A DNA stretch of 64,000 bases from Daphnia carinata (Eukaryota > Arthropoda > Branchiopoda > Diplostraca > Daphniidae): assembly GCF_022539665.2 (NCBI RefSeq), contig NC_081335.1, positions 1,674,001 through 1,738,000 on the forward strand, read 5' to 3'. How positions within the stretch are numbered: the first letter of the stretch is position 1; the number at the start of each line of letters is the position of its first letter. The position numbers and the translations under genes are program-made. Below are positions 37,352-49,860 of this stretch, piece after piece. Under the pieces are notes generated by a model. That model saw only the letters and a program-made list of their open reading frames with translations. It was not told the DNA's origin and searched no databases.

Positions 37352-38847
37352 CCCCTTTCTCTGTGCATGTTGCGGGGGAGGTGATGGCGGGCGAGTGTGT
37401 CACTGTCTCTCTCGTCTCACTCGTCTTTCTACTTGTTTCTTTTCTCCTTCTTGTTGTGTCAAGTTTGAGTCGCTCTAGAAGGCCCTAGTCTGTCGAGGCT
37501 CGGAAAGCTAAACAAGATCATCAGTCAGTCAAGTCAGGAGCCAGCAGATTATTTCGTTAAGAAACGGAACCGTAAGAGCAGAGGGAAGCAAAAAAAAAAA
37601 AAAAAAAAAAAAAAAGGGAGAAGAGAAACCCCTCACGGTTATGTTATATACGAAGCCCATGTCTGACAATGACCAACAAACCAACACCAGCATTTACTAC
37701 TCCACCCTTGCAGAGCCACGCGAAATAATGTAACCGTATAACTAGCGTTGCCGCTACTCAGGTCAACATCATCGCACTCGGAACACATGCGGACAACATG
37801 TCGAAAAGAATTTTCCTTTTTATTTTTTTGCGGGGTTTTAAAGTTTTGCTCGTGATTTGAATTTTGCGCGAAAGGCGTATATAGTCGATGCAGTTTAAGG
37901 TTCTAGTTGGAATGATTGTTTTCGGAGGATTCGTGTTTCAACATTTTTTTTCCTTGTTGTTGTGTGTCGTCCGCAGGCTGAGAAGCTGTCTTGTAACGGG
38001 ACGAATAATTAATGGATGTTGGCTCACATCTCTTTTTCAGCTTCTCCTCTTGGTTTCAAACTTTGACGGGGGAGGGGGTTCTACTTGATAACACGCGATA
38101 ATAAGCAAACCCGAATCATCTGTTGAGTTTTGAATTTCTTCTTGTTTTGTTTTGGCTTAGTAGGTAAACTTTAATTTTCCCCATTCTTTTTTTTTTTTTC
38201 GTGTCGAAATAGAATCTTTTTCGATACGAGCAATTTGCGTTGTGTGTGGCTTGAAGAATAGTTTGGAACTGTCGAGCTTCTGGGAATGAAAATGTGGCAC
38301 CGTATTTGGGTTGTTTTGAACGGAATGTCAACGAGGTTTACTTCAGTTTTTCTTTTGGAAAGACAAGGTGAAGGAACTTTAATGAAATCATTCCAAACAT
38401 TTCTTGGGGGAGCTGCTGCTCGTCTTTCGATGATGCGCTTAGCTCATCATCATATCCCTCCCATCCCAACGACGCTCTTGTATTCAAAGAGCCAATACGG
38501 AGTCGGAAAGCAAAAGGGGGGGGGGAGAGGAGGAAGGCTAGAAAGGGGGGGGGCCGTTCATACAGAAACACACACACACACAGAAAACATACAAAAGCTC
38601 GCAGATTGCGTCTCCGTCGGTTCGTTGAGAGAAAGGAAGAAAAAAAAAAAAAAAAAAAGGGCCTTTTTGGCGTCGCTAGCGCCGCGATCATCCATCACTG
38701 TCGAACATGGCGCTGCCTTGGACTTGTGACAGGGAGTTTTCTTTTTTTTTTTTGCTTGCTCCTCGTTTTTTTTTTTTTTTTTTTTTTTCTTTTTTGGCTT
38801 AAACTTTTTCCTGGTCCTGTTGGCTGGTTGAGCGGAAATCCCGCATC

Positions 38848-38848
<1 letters not shown>

Positions 38849-38881
<33 letters not shown>
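38849..38881. repeat. (AC)n microsatellite
   Basis: Uninterrupted AC run. Confidence 0.95.
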
Positions 38882-38882
<1 letters not shown>

Positions 38883-41457
38883 CCTCTATCTCGGATGCCG
38901 GCGCTCCCGCCAACGCTTCTTTTGCCCTATTCCCGCCCTTGCTCTTTTGCTTCTTTTAACTTTATTTACTTTGGATTTTCGTTTTTTTTTTTTTCTGTTG
39001 TTGTTTTGGAACAAGACTCGAGCGAAGAAAAAAAATATAAAAATCTTTTTTTTTTTTTCCAACAACAACCTAGAAAAGGGAGAAGAGATTCCAACAACTA
39101 GAAGTGAGCTAAGTTTTAAAAGAAAAGCGAGAAATTTCTTACGCCGAAAACACTTAAGTGGGGAATTCAGATTCTGTTTTAAATCTTTGTTCACTTACAA
39201 GCGGGTTTCCTCTTTTCGGATCAATATTGAATATAACTAAGACGAGGGGGGAAAAAAAAAAGGGGGAGGGCGTTGTCTAACGTAATTGAATCATCGATAA
39301 ACCCGTATTCTCTCTTATGGAAGGGGGGGGGGGGGGAGGGATATTGGGAACAGAATAATTGAATGACAGTACGCGCTCAAATGCCGCCCGAACTGTGTAA
39401 CATCAATTCGATGCGATTGAATTATTATTATTTTTTTTCCCCCCTCTTGTCTTTTACCATTTTCATTCTAGGGTATTGTGGCATTGTTAGTGAAGTTTAA
39501 ATAATGCCAGCAAAACGTTGAGAATGGCAATTAAAACGTTTTCTTTTTTGTTTGCGTTAGAAAGACGGTTCTAACCCACGGCTGCGGATATTGGGTTTGA
39601 TCACGTGTCTTCTAGCAACTGTGCCATGCCACCTTTCTTTTTTGTTATTTCAATCACACATTTTTCTTTTTCTTTCATTTTGGACCTGGCGATCCGCCAT
39701 TCACTTTTCCGTACGCGTCCGCAAAGATAACATGTTTCTGAAAAAAATAACTGAGAAGTTGAGGTGTATTTTACTTTGTTATTTGGCTGCCCCCCTTTTT
39801 AGCTACCCTGGCAACACGCAGAGCTTCTGTATAATTTTTTTGGCAAAGATCGAGAACAAGCTGAGAATTTGGAATCCTTCCTCGTTCAACATTGGAAATT
39901 CAGTTAGGGAAAAAAAAAAAAAAAATTTTTTTTTAAGAATTAAAATAAAGAGGGGGGGGGTTGACTATATCTAAATTCTGTGTAGTAAACATACGCGCGC
40001 ACTCGTGACTCGACGAAAATTGGCTCTAAACCAAAAATTCCATTTTGTTTTTTTCTGTACCAGTAAAAAAAAATTTGTGTTTAAACACCCGTTACAGTTT
40101 GCTCTGTGGAAACACAAAAAAAAAAATTGAAACTTTTCAGCACTTTCTCGTGTTTCGATGTTGTCTCTCGACAGTGTGAAAATGAGCTGCTGTTCTTGAA
40201 ATCGCTTCCATATCTTTTACACTTCGAAATCCCATTATTGGTTTAGTTAGCTTTTAAGTTGATCTAGCAACTCTTGGCCGCTAACTTCAGAGGCGTTTTT
40301 CTGCATCCCGTTTCCGTTGTTTTCGTCCTTAAAGAAAAAAGAGGCAATATATGTGACATTTCATTTTTATGATTGGCCAAAATACGAGAGTCAGTAGGAA
40401 CATGTCAAGTGTAGCACATGATCAGTTTACAAGGGAGGAAGCTGCACGTAGGAACAGGAAAAATACGTATAAAAATTTGAAGCTGTCCCCTCGATTGCCA
40501 TAGTATTTATCAAAGACCCGCTAAAGTTGTCAAAGATCTCCATTTTCGAAAAAGAAAACCTTTTGCTTTTTTTTTTTTTTTCTTCTTCTCCTTTCTTTTT
40601 TTATATGGCCCTATTGTTTGTTTTTTTTTTTTCTCTCGCGAACACGCGTACAAATTTCTAACGCACGCCTATACTATATTGCTTGTATGGCCGTGGACAT
40701 GCACAGTAGCCTAGGCACCTCTCCTTAATGATCAATCAAGTCATTAGTCGTGGAGGACCTCTCTGGCCACTACGCATATCTCGATTTGCCATCCTCGTTC
40801 TTTTTTTTTTTTTTTTTTTTTCTTTTTTGCTTGAAAAAATGGTGTACATTTGGGAGGGTCTAGTTGGGCTCTATACGTCTCTGTTGATGCTGGCAATATC
40901 TTTTGTCTCATCGTCGGAACAAGCACGAGACTACGCTGCTCTGACCGAAGGTGGTAAAGAGAAGAGAAAGATATATCCCGCATCAGACAGAAAATGAACG
41001 CGAAAAAATGGATATGCGGATTGGATATTTTCGTTTTTGTTTGCGACTTGGGAAGGGGAGTAGCCCTGCACAGACAAACATGTACAGAAAGTCATTTGTC
41101 AAAATGACCGGTGCCCGTCCGTCGTGAGAGGTTTATGGGTGTCATCCGGGGCTAGCTGGAAGGGTAAAAAAAAAAAAAGAAAAAAAGGATAAAGGGGGGG
41201 CCATAAAAATATGGGAAACCTTTTCTTCTTCCATTTTTTCTTATTATTATACTTTTGCTCAGTTACCACCACCCTTTTTTTTTGTGTGTATTGCTGTCTC
41301 TCTGCTTTTCCAAGAACATCTTCTAGATTTTGAAAACCAGGTCATCAGGCAATTTCCAATCTACGTTCGTCCTTTCGTCTGTACCTCATCAGCGCGAAAC
41401 GCGGAGGACAACAACAAAACAAGCGCGCACTTTTTAAGAGGATAACAACCCCCTCCG

Positions 41458-41489
<32 letters not shown>

Positions 41490-42652
41490 AAAAGATGAAA
41501 AACAAAAATAGAATCAAATAGACTCTTAATTGCTGTTTTCCCTCATTTTTCACCTGCGTGTTATTGTTGCTGAAGACGTTGGTTGTTTAACCAGCCCATA
41601 GCGACTGGGCATTAAGTCATTTGTAGGTGATCATGGCGCGCCCATGACGAAGCAAACATTGTGAATGTCTTGACGACGTACGAGCAACCACTTTAGCCTT
41701 TCTCATTCGTATTGGACGCATAACTCGCCGTTACGTTTTGACGACAAAATCACCTTTAACCTCTATGTGCCGTTGCAATTGAAAAGCCCCAGGATCTTAT
41801 TATTATTTTTTTTTTTACAGCGACCGATCGGCATTACTTGTAAGATAAAGGTAGATAAGGACGCAGTTACGACTACCCATAATCGTCATTAGTTGTCCCC
41901 ATTTTTGGTAGCAGTAATAGTCGAGACTGTGTCTACAAACAGCGGTTGGTGGTGTTGGTTTGATGTTTTGTTGGCCGCCATAAAAACGACAACGACTCTA
42001 CGGTCATCGTCGTTCGACACCATCATCCTTCGAGAGCCGAACATTAACACCCTTTTGCCTTTTGTGCCTGCGTTTATGACCGTATTACTAACCGCTAGTT
42101 TACGGGTCGTTTAAAAAAAAAAAAAAAAAAAAAAAAACGATTGGCTTCATTTCGCTCTGTTCAATTCATTTCGTTTGTTTGTTGTTTGTTTCTTATTTTG
42201 TATTTCTTGTTTGTTCTTTCTTTCTTTTTTTCTTTTTTTGTGATTACCAGCGGTGGTACGAGTCGACACGTAGGTTTATAAACAATGGACGTCTTTACCC
42301 TTCATGATCAGACGGTGGTACATGATAATATTTTTTTTTTTTGCACACGTTTTGGAAAGCTTTGGTTATTCCTCTACATTCTATGGCACATGCACGTGAA
42401 CGTCAATAGAATGAGGAAGAAATATCGAAAGGTGTATGGGAAGATGCATAAAGCTTCGTGTGCCTTTTGTAGTCATAGCTGTGATGGCTGCGCATTTTTG
42501 CGTCCTTTGACTTTTTCGAAAAGAGCAAGACTCGATGCGCTGTAGGGTTTTCGGTTCGCTTGGCATCAACGATGTACACAACAAGGTGGGATTAAAGTCG
42601 CGCTGATGCGCGCGCTCGCACACAGACACACAGCGCTCGGCTGTGTGCCTTT

Positions 42653-42662
42653 GATTAATGAT
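42653..42662 (-). promoter_or_regulatory. ATCATTAATC site 1 (Dfd-type homeodomain motif)
   Basis: GATTAATGAT on the plus strand, about 7.2 kb downstream of Dfd. It contains the TGATTAAT Exd/Hox-like core and resembles the ATCATTAATGG site known from the fly Dfd autoregulatory enhancer. Confidence 0.4.
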
Positions 42663-43738
42663 GAGACGGGCGGATCTTGCATTATACAGAGGCGGCATGA
42701 GGTCTATTATAAGTGGACCGCCGTATAGCGTGGAAACACGCATGAAAGCGTACAGGAATAAAAGACAGGCGGATGGCGATGGGAATTTTTGCAAAACTTT
42801 TTCTTGTTTGGCATTTTTTTTTTTTTTATCTGACACGTTTTGTAAGGAATTCTTTTTGCCCTTTTCTCATCTCGCATCGCTTTTTTTTTCTTTTTCACGC
42901 GTTCGGTGCTTAAACATCTTGCGGCGTAGTCCAACAGTTCACGACCGAAATGATTCGACGTCGCTTCGCTAGAGAGCGCTAGATCTTGCGTCACGTAGGT
43001 TTTGCCTTGCTGCTGAGTGTTGGTGTAAAACTAACGAGCTGGCGGTAAAGTTACACAGACATTAACTCGAATCATCAATAAGTCGGCTCTATTTTCTTTG
43101 AAATGCATTTCATCTCTCTTCAGTGCTTTTTTTTTTTTCTTCTACCCCTATTCTTTTCTTTTTTTTTTTAACTCCGGAGGTGGTCGCGGGAAAATACATA
43201 TCTATAAGCGCGAGGATCCCTGTTAAGGCTGTGCAACAAAGGGGACGCATAAGAGAGGGATGGCGCTTTATATCCACCTAGCACACGGCTCTCTTTCGTC
43301 TCGCTGGAAAATCTTCTAGCCTCTCTTGTCAACTGAGTTTGTCTTCTCCCCTTCCAGAAAACCATCAGCGTTTCTTTATTTTTCTTGTTATGTTTGAGCC
43401 AATAGGCAAAGAGATCGGCATGAGAACGGGAAAAAAAAAAGTATATATGTGTGTGCGCTTAAGACTAGCGCGAAACAAGATGGAAGAAGAATCAACCCTT
43501 TTCGGTTGTTCCGTCTTGCCGGAGAACCCCTTTTTTTTTTTTTTTTTTTTTTTTTTTCATGCTGCCTCAGCTGTATCTCTATCCCCCCCCCCCCCCCTTT
43601 TCTTTAAAGGGAGATATGCTATAGCAGAACTTGTACTACTACTACTCTCTCTCGGTCCGCGATACGTAGACAACATCCAGCAGCAACATGCATAGAGCAG
43701 CTGCTGTACACAAGGAAAACCCAATGGGGGGACTCGGG

Positions 43739-43748
43739 ATCATTAATC
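43739..43748 (+). promoter_or_regulatory. ATCATTAATC site 2 (Dfd-type homeodomain motif)
   Basis: The same 10-mer in plus orientation, 1.1 kb from site 1, in a stretch without long homopolymers. Confidence 0.4.
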
Positions 43749-45603
43749 TTGTAGGGCGGCGCTACATACAGCCGAGTCGAGGCCGGAGAGTGAGAGAGAG
43801 AGAGAGAGACGAGAAAATCCTCTTCGGATATATCGGATCCTTGCAGCTCTTAGAGAGTCCGGGAATTGTAGAACCCCCCCTGCCCCCTCCATCCACCCAC
43901 TGTAGCCAAACTTTCTCTATAGAGTTGCTCGACGAATGTGTCGCCCTCCGTTTTTTTTTTCTTTCGTTTTCTTCTTTTTTTTTTTTTCCATCCAACAAAG
44001 TTTTCCAGGTTCCTTCCCCCCTTCGTTCTTCCTTTTTATTTTTTGAACTGGGAAGAGTCAGCAGGATCTTCAATAACATTCTTCGGTCGACATACAAGTT
44101 TCTTACCCGAACTTTTGAAAGCGCCTTCTTTTCACCCTCGAGGCTTGCGTTTTTTTTTTTGTTTTCAAATTTTGTTTTCTTTTTTATTTCATTTATTTCA
44201 TTTTTTAAAAAAGGAATTTTTTTTTTGTTTTTCTTCCTTTTTCTTTTATTTTATTTTTTCTGTTCGCTTCTGTTTGCTGGTCTGGATATTGGACGCTCGA
44301 AGTCCGGAGCAAGTAAACTGATGCCTTTCCCAACTGAAATAATATATCAGTCAACCTAATATAAATGGATGTTGGGTAGCTGCGATTGGTCAAGAATGTC
44401 GCCAGTTCTGTATGACGTTATTTTCAAATTTGGTCGTTATTTCATTTAAAACACTTGTTGCCTTCACTATTAATAGTGACAAATGGTCAGCCTCGTTTTT
44501 TTTTTTTTTTCGTGTAAATCGAACGTAATAAATAGAAATGGAAGGGTCTATTCAGGCCCAAAGATATCAATTCGGCTAACCAGTTTCGAGATCGAATAGT
44601 TTATTTCGATTTCACGTTTGTTGACTTCATCCATTGTTCACCGACTGGGCACGTGAAATTGACTCCCAATTCCTTAATAATATAACACGCACACACCCCA
44701 CGACTGTGTTAGTGCGCCGTGTATAGTAGTCCCCGAAAGTCAATCGGTTTTGTTGACTATATCGATCATGTCGTTTCGTTTCGCTTTCAACCGGGAGGGA
44801 ACTCACAACACTTTTTTTTTTTTTGTCAATGGAAAAGATGATGGAAGATGTACTCTGTACGTTATCCCTCTGTCACTTGACTTTCAACGACTTGTTTATC
44901 CATTTTTTTTTTTTTTTCCAAAATTGTTTGTGTAAGTTGGTGGTTATAGACACTTTGGTGTCGTGTGTGTGTGTGTGTAGCTTAATGACGCCATCAAGTC
45001 GCTCTAATAGCCTCCGCCGCCTTTTTGTGTGTGTACGTATCCTACCACAGTGAGCTATTGCCTGTTTCTGCCTACTGCTGATCTTTAACAGTTAATGTTA
45101 TGTTTATGGTTAGGAGGACGCCCGCGTCTAAATGCTTTACACGGATCCCATAAAAATGTCGTCAAACAATAACGTTAGTTTTTGCGTAGTAGTTGACCGA
45201 AAGCTAATGAGTTGTCGTAGTCTTTTCTTTTAAAAATCGACAAATTTTTCATAAATAGCATGCGTTTAAATACGAGATGTTTGTCATTTCTCATTTTATT
45301 TCTTACGTTTTTTTCTAAATGGAAAACAGAGACACTCGCTTAGTGTGTGGAATCGAAGCAGGAAATCAATATCTTTTTACCAGACATAGACACACACACA
45401 CACACGCCACAGCAGCAGACAGCCGGGTTGTATATATGGGACGGAGCCAACCAATGGCACACTAGCGCATTGTTATGTAGGCTACTATAGAGTGAATCAG
45501 ATAGATGTATTTTTCCTCTCTTGTTGTTTGGGTGTGTATGTGTGTTGTGCAGCACGCAGAGGGAAAATCTTTGATGTGCCACGTCCTTTTTATACATATT
45601 ACA

Positions 45604-45634
<31 letters not shown>

Positions 45635-47387
45635 AAAGGGAGGAGGAGGGTGGTGTTTGTGTGTTAGCGGGAGTGTGTGTGTGTAGTTATAAGTGTGGGT
45701 GGATTGGCTGGCTCAGCTCACACGGGAAAGAAAAAGAGAAAACGGGGAGGAGGGATGAAGGGGGGGGGGGATTTGAAGAGAAGAAAAATCAATGGTCGGG
45801 GGCCACACCATCCGCTGTCCCGTGTCCCATGATGAATGTTGCCCTGTCGAGATTTATGGTTGTCAGTCTCCTCCACTTGGCACGGCACTCGCTAGCAGGA
45901 ACACCCTGGAACTGCAATGCAGTGCACATAAAACGGAAACTTTTTCTTTTTTTCCTTTCTCTCCTCACTCTGTTGATGAAATCTATTGGATTTCCATCAT
46001 CTTTAATTGCCTTCAGTCTCCGAAAGAAAGAAACATACACAAACATTGTATTTTGTTTTTAGTTTTTAAAAGATTTTGAGATTTTAAATATTACGCGTGA
46101 GTTGTGAAAAGTAGAAATAAGGAACCGAAAGAATCGTGACAGAGGGCTGGTTACTTCTTCTTTTGCCGGTCATTTTCATTTGGAAAGGATACCGCAAGTC
46201 CTTGTTCAAGTAACTTACAAACTGCACAGGCCATTTCAAGGTCTCGAGGAAACTGGAGAATTGTTTGATGTTTGTTTCTCCAAGTCAAAGGAGAAACAGC
46301 GCCATGTACGACGGACAAGAAGATCCGAATAGAGAAGCCGACTAAAACAGGACCCGCTTGGTCATTTTGAATTTTTTTTTTTTTCGTACATGAATAGCGG
46401 CGGTGAATAAGAAAGAATACAAAAAAAAAAAAAAAAAAAAAAGAAAACATCAACAAACCGTATTTCACTGGCGTCACGTTTCACGGTCATCGTCAGCCGG
46501 TGATTTTGCTCGCGTCGTTTTTGCTGTTTGGCTTTCTAAGAACAACATTTCAGTTTTTTTCTTTTAAATTTTCACGGACTTGAGTGAATCATCATACGCT
46601 ACGGTGCTGGGTCACTAGTTCATGTCCCTTGTAGAAACTGACCAGTTGGGCCTAAATTATAGCGCGTTTCCTCACATAAGCGCATTGTAGGCTTGATACG
46701 ATGCGTGTGAATTTAGTTTTTTTTTTTTTTCTCTCAATGACAGTTTGAAAATTCTTGTGCGAGTGCACCATCTGTGTATTAGCTTACATAATGCTATTCG
46801 ATGTGTAAGGCTCACATGAAGTAACGCAAACTGCGGTGTGAGAGTTTTGAATTCACGCGGCAAATGTTTTATGTCCCACACGGCCGTACCAGGGGCATGA
46901 CGTTGCACAACTAATAGGATTCGATTCAATAATCCATGCAGAGAGAGGGAGAATTCTCTCTCTCTGTATGCCCTCTTTTCTGTCTCTCACATACATAGTG
47001 CTATTGTAAACGCGCGCGCCAGTCAAACACTTCCCCGCCGCCATCCAATTCTTTTTTTTTTTTTTTTCAAATTTAAATAACGTTATTATTTTTTTTTTTT
47101 TTCGTTTTTGTTGGCCGTGTTACTGCCACGGTAGGGGAGAAGTTCCGTGTTGATGTTTTTGTTTGATGTTTTTTTTTTTTAGGCCTGATATGTGTACAGA
47201 CGAGCGATAACTTGTTTTTCAGTTTGCAATTAGCAGATATCGCATTTTTGCTCGTCATTTCTTGTTCGTTTTTATTTGTTCTTATAGTTAAAAATAGGTC
47301 AACACTCGATTTTTGTTTAGTTTTAATTTTACTTTTATTGCATGATCAATATAAATTCATTTAACACTTTTTTTTGTTTTGTTTCAG

Positions 47388-47467
47388 ACTCGATCGCGAT
47401 GGGCGTCACGAGTGGTTGCGGAACTAGGACTTTTCACACACACAAAACGAACGGAGTTTGGATAGAG
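47388..47467 (+). ncRNA. Putative exon C of a plus-strand antisense transcript
   Basis: An 80-nt segment after a long pyrimidine tract (ctttttttttgttttgtttcag, AG at 47386-47387). A moderate donor, AGAG|gtaggg, follows 47467. If the donor is not used, this could be the terminal exon, whose phase-1 frame runs to a TAA near 47497. Entered in phase 1 it is open (DSIAMGVTSGCGTRTF...). It ends 2.4 kb before the 3' end of Dfd, so the putative transcript spans Hox3 and mir-993 but not Dfd. Confidence 0.4.
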
Positions 47468-48196
47468 GTAGGGATAAATCGATATTTTACAGACTAAGGA
47501 AAATAGTGGGTACCTACGAACAAAATATTGACCGCTAACGGGGTGTTTAACTGCAGACTTGGATGTGTCGGGAAGGGGAAAAAAAAAGAAATGAAGGTAA
47601 AAAAAACACCTCAGTATTGGCTGTTTGTCTTTTTCTCTTCAGAATTTGGACACATGGACTTCTGTACAGCAAGGGAGGGAAGATGGATGTCTTAATTTTT
47701 TTGTGGTGTCTCCCAATCTTGTCGAGAAAATAGCCGCACAATATGACAATCACTGTACAAAACATACACGACAGACGAAGTGAAACGATGAAAATGGTTG
47801 CAAATTTCCCCTCGTCCATTTGTGAGAAAGAACACGGAGATTGTTCTGTTTAATGAAATATTTTTTTGCCGTGTAGTAGTCCAATTTGGGTTGTAATATC
47901 ATGACGGTACGACGGGAATTTGCAAACGTTGACGAGAAAGAAAAAAACAAACAATGGGAAACAAAACTGCAAAACAGACACACAAATTGTTTGACTTGAT
48001 GCGTAAATCGCGCTAGAAAAAAATTGTAGGCGACTTGCTGCATCTTCTCTTTTGATTCTTGTTCAACTCAAATTAGAACGATCGACAGGAAACTTAAAAT
48101 TGATATCGCGAGCAAGGAAAAAAAAACACACACACATTTGAAGGACTCTTTCGCTCTCTAATGAGGGTTTGCTATTTTCTTTTTTAATGTTTTTCT

Positions 48197-48229
<33 letters not shown>

Positions 48230-49695
48230 TTTCTTTTAACATGTAGAAGAGCGCAGGTATTTAGGAACTGTGTGGCGGAGGCTAACCCGGCGGTGCTCTC
48301 TCCTTGTTAATGTGTGCGCAAAAATTGGGGAATAATAATAATAAAAAAAAAAAAGCTACATAAAATTTTGCTTGTGGGTGGTAGGTGAAGAGACTCCTTC
48401 GGGAAATCAAATGAGGATAGCCATTTGCTTCTTTATTGCCTCGGTGGAGGAGGCAGTGGGCCAGGGGAGTTTGTCCGCAATGGCACTTAAAGAAAATGTC
48501 GTCAGGCCTACAATATACATTTTGTGCGGGCTGTGTGTGTGTGTTTGCACTGTTTGAACACAAACACACGCGCGAGTCGGACACACATATACTTGAAAAA
48601 AAAAAAACTGCGTAGGGGTCAAACACTTAATGTTTGGCTTGCCACACAACGACAATGGAGTTCAGAGGCCAATGAATAGGCCATAAAAATAAACCGCCGA
48701 GTTTGTAGTCGCGTAATGAGGGCCCAACTCTCCTCCTTCTCTACGACTATCCGCCATTCGAAAACCGCGCCCCATCCAAATTTTTCAATTTAACAAAGAA
48801 GGAAAACATCCTAAAATTTGTGCTTTTTGCTTCAATTAAAACGGACGGCCAACGCGGCTCGGCCATGCTAAAACAAACGATTTCTAAACACTCGATATTG
48901 TGACATTTTTCTGCGATGCGTGCGTGCGACACATTTTTGTAAACGCTAAACAAAAGTAAAAGAGAGAAAAATTTTGATTTTCGAATTAATGTTTGTCGGC
49001 CTTTTTTTTTTTTGTTATATCAAGAAATTAGAAAGCCCCGACTGACTTGCCCCAACGATCTAAAAAAAAAATTAAACACAGCAGTTCAAATCGAAGTAAT
49101 TCCTTTTTGTGCAGTACAGAAGGGCAATACGAGAAATGGTGGGCAATCTGAAATCTTTCTCTTCTTTTTATTTTATTTTTTTAGCGAATCTATGACGTGA
49201 TGACTGCTGTTGGACGTCAAACTACCCGGTTGTCCGAATTTCAATTTTTTTCATTCCGAATCTTTGAAAATTTAGGGGGGCCGATCGACGCGCTAAGTTA
49301 CAAAATACGAAGTCGAGTAGAATAAGAATTTGATCTAATTCAAACACACATAGCGAAAGTTTTAAAAGAAGAGCAACAAAATAGAAAAACAGAATCTTAC
49401 TACCCTGCTGTCGGACAAGATTACGGCGAATCGGGAGACTTTTTTATAGACACAATTCGAGAGAAAGACATTAAAAAAAAAAAAAAAGAAGAGACTACGC
49501 GGACTTGTGGCGATAAACAGATCATACGAATTTCTATATGTACAAGCGACAACCCTGAGGTAAAACCTTTTGCCGGGAGGACGTGAAGGTGTTACAGAAA
49601 AGACGGCAGATCGACTCAAAAAGGATTCATTTCCGCAGGCGAAAGAAGAAAAGGTGACGAAAGATCGCGGTATTTACCAACATTCGGAGAGGTGA
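47468..49695. other. Dfd 3' flank
   Basis: No supported gene. It probably includes the Dfd 3' UTR. Minus-strand AATAAA occurs near 49167-49172, but several A-rich alternatives exist. A CT-rich run lies near 48196-48218. Confidence 0.5.
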
Positions 49696-49860
49696 TCAGA
49701 CATCAAAGGCGATGCCATTTTGGTTGTTGTTGTTGTTGTTGTAGACCTCGTTGATGACTGAGGTAATCGTAGTTCGATCTGCCGCAATGAAAACTGTCGG
49801 TACGCTAACTCGATTTGACTTTGGGACTCGATTTCTGTTTACTTTCCGTATTTTTCCACT
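49696..49860 (-). other. In-frame open extension after the Dfd stop (possible C-terminal extension)
   Basis: After the Dfd TAA (49863-49861) the same minus-strand frame stays open for 54 codons to a TGA at 49698-49696. The last part reads SVINEVYNNNNNNQNGIAFDV in segments and mostly uses codons ending in C (ATC AAC GAG GTC TAC AAC), like the real coding exons. A possible acceptor, taccgacag, precedes the Asn-rich part near 49795, so it may be an alternative 3' exon. No good donor is visible before the TAA. It could equally be chance openness in the 3' UTR. Confidence 0.3.

Larger units (their letters stand above)
34410..47387. other. Intergenic between mir-993 and the Dfd 3' flank
   Basis: No supported gene apart from the weak small ORF at 36759. 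It contains two of the four ATCATTAATC sites (42653-42662, 43739-43748), each in a homopolymer-poor stretch. A CA repeat (38849-38881), a GA repeat near 45606-45632 and an imperfect GAATTC-centred palindrome near 46942-46965 are present. Confidence 0.6.

Noticed and set aside
41821-41850. Plus-strand micro-exon (tttttacag ... cttgtaag)
   Set aside because: Exon would be about 19-30 bases and the sites are common in T-rich DNA; not enough support.
43688-44359. 223-codon plus-strand open frame
   Set aside because: Mostly poly-Phe/Leu from T tracts; composition is low complexity and no splice or domain evidence.
46939-46966. Imperfect palindrome centred on GAATTC
   Set aside because: It is built from short GA/CT repeats with mismatches; no further sign of a site or hairpin RNA.
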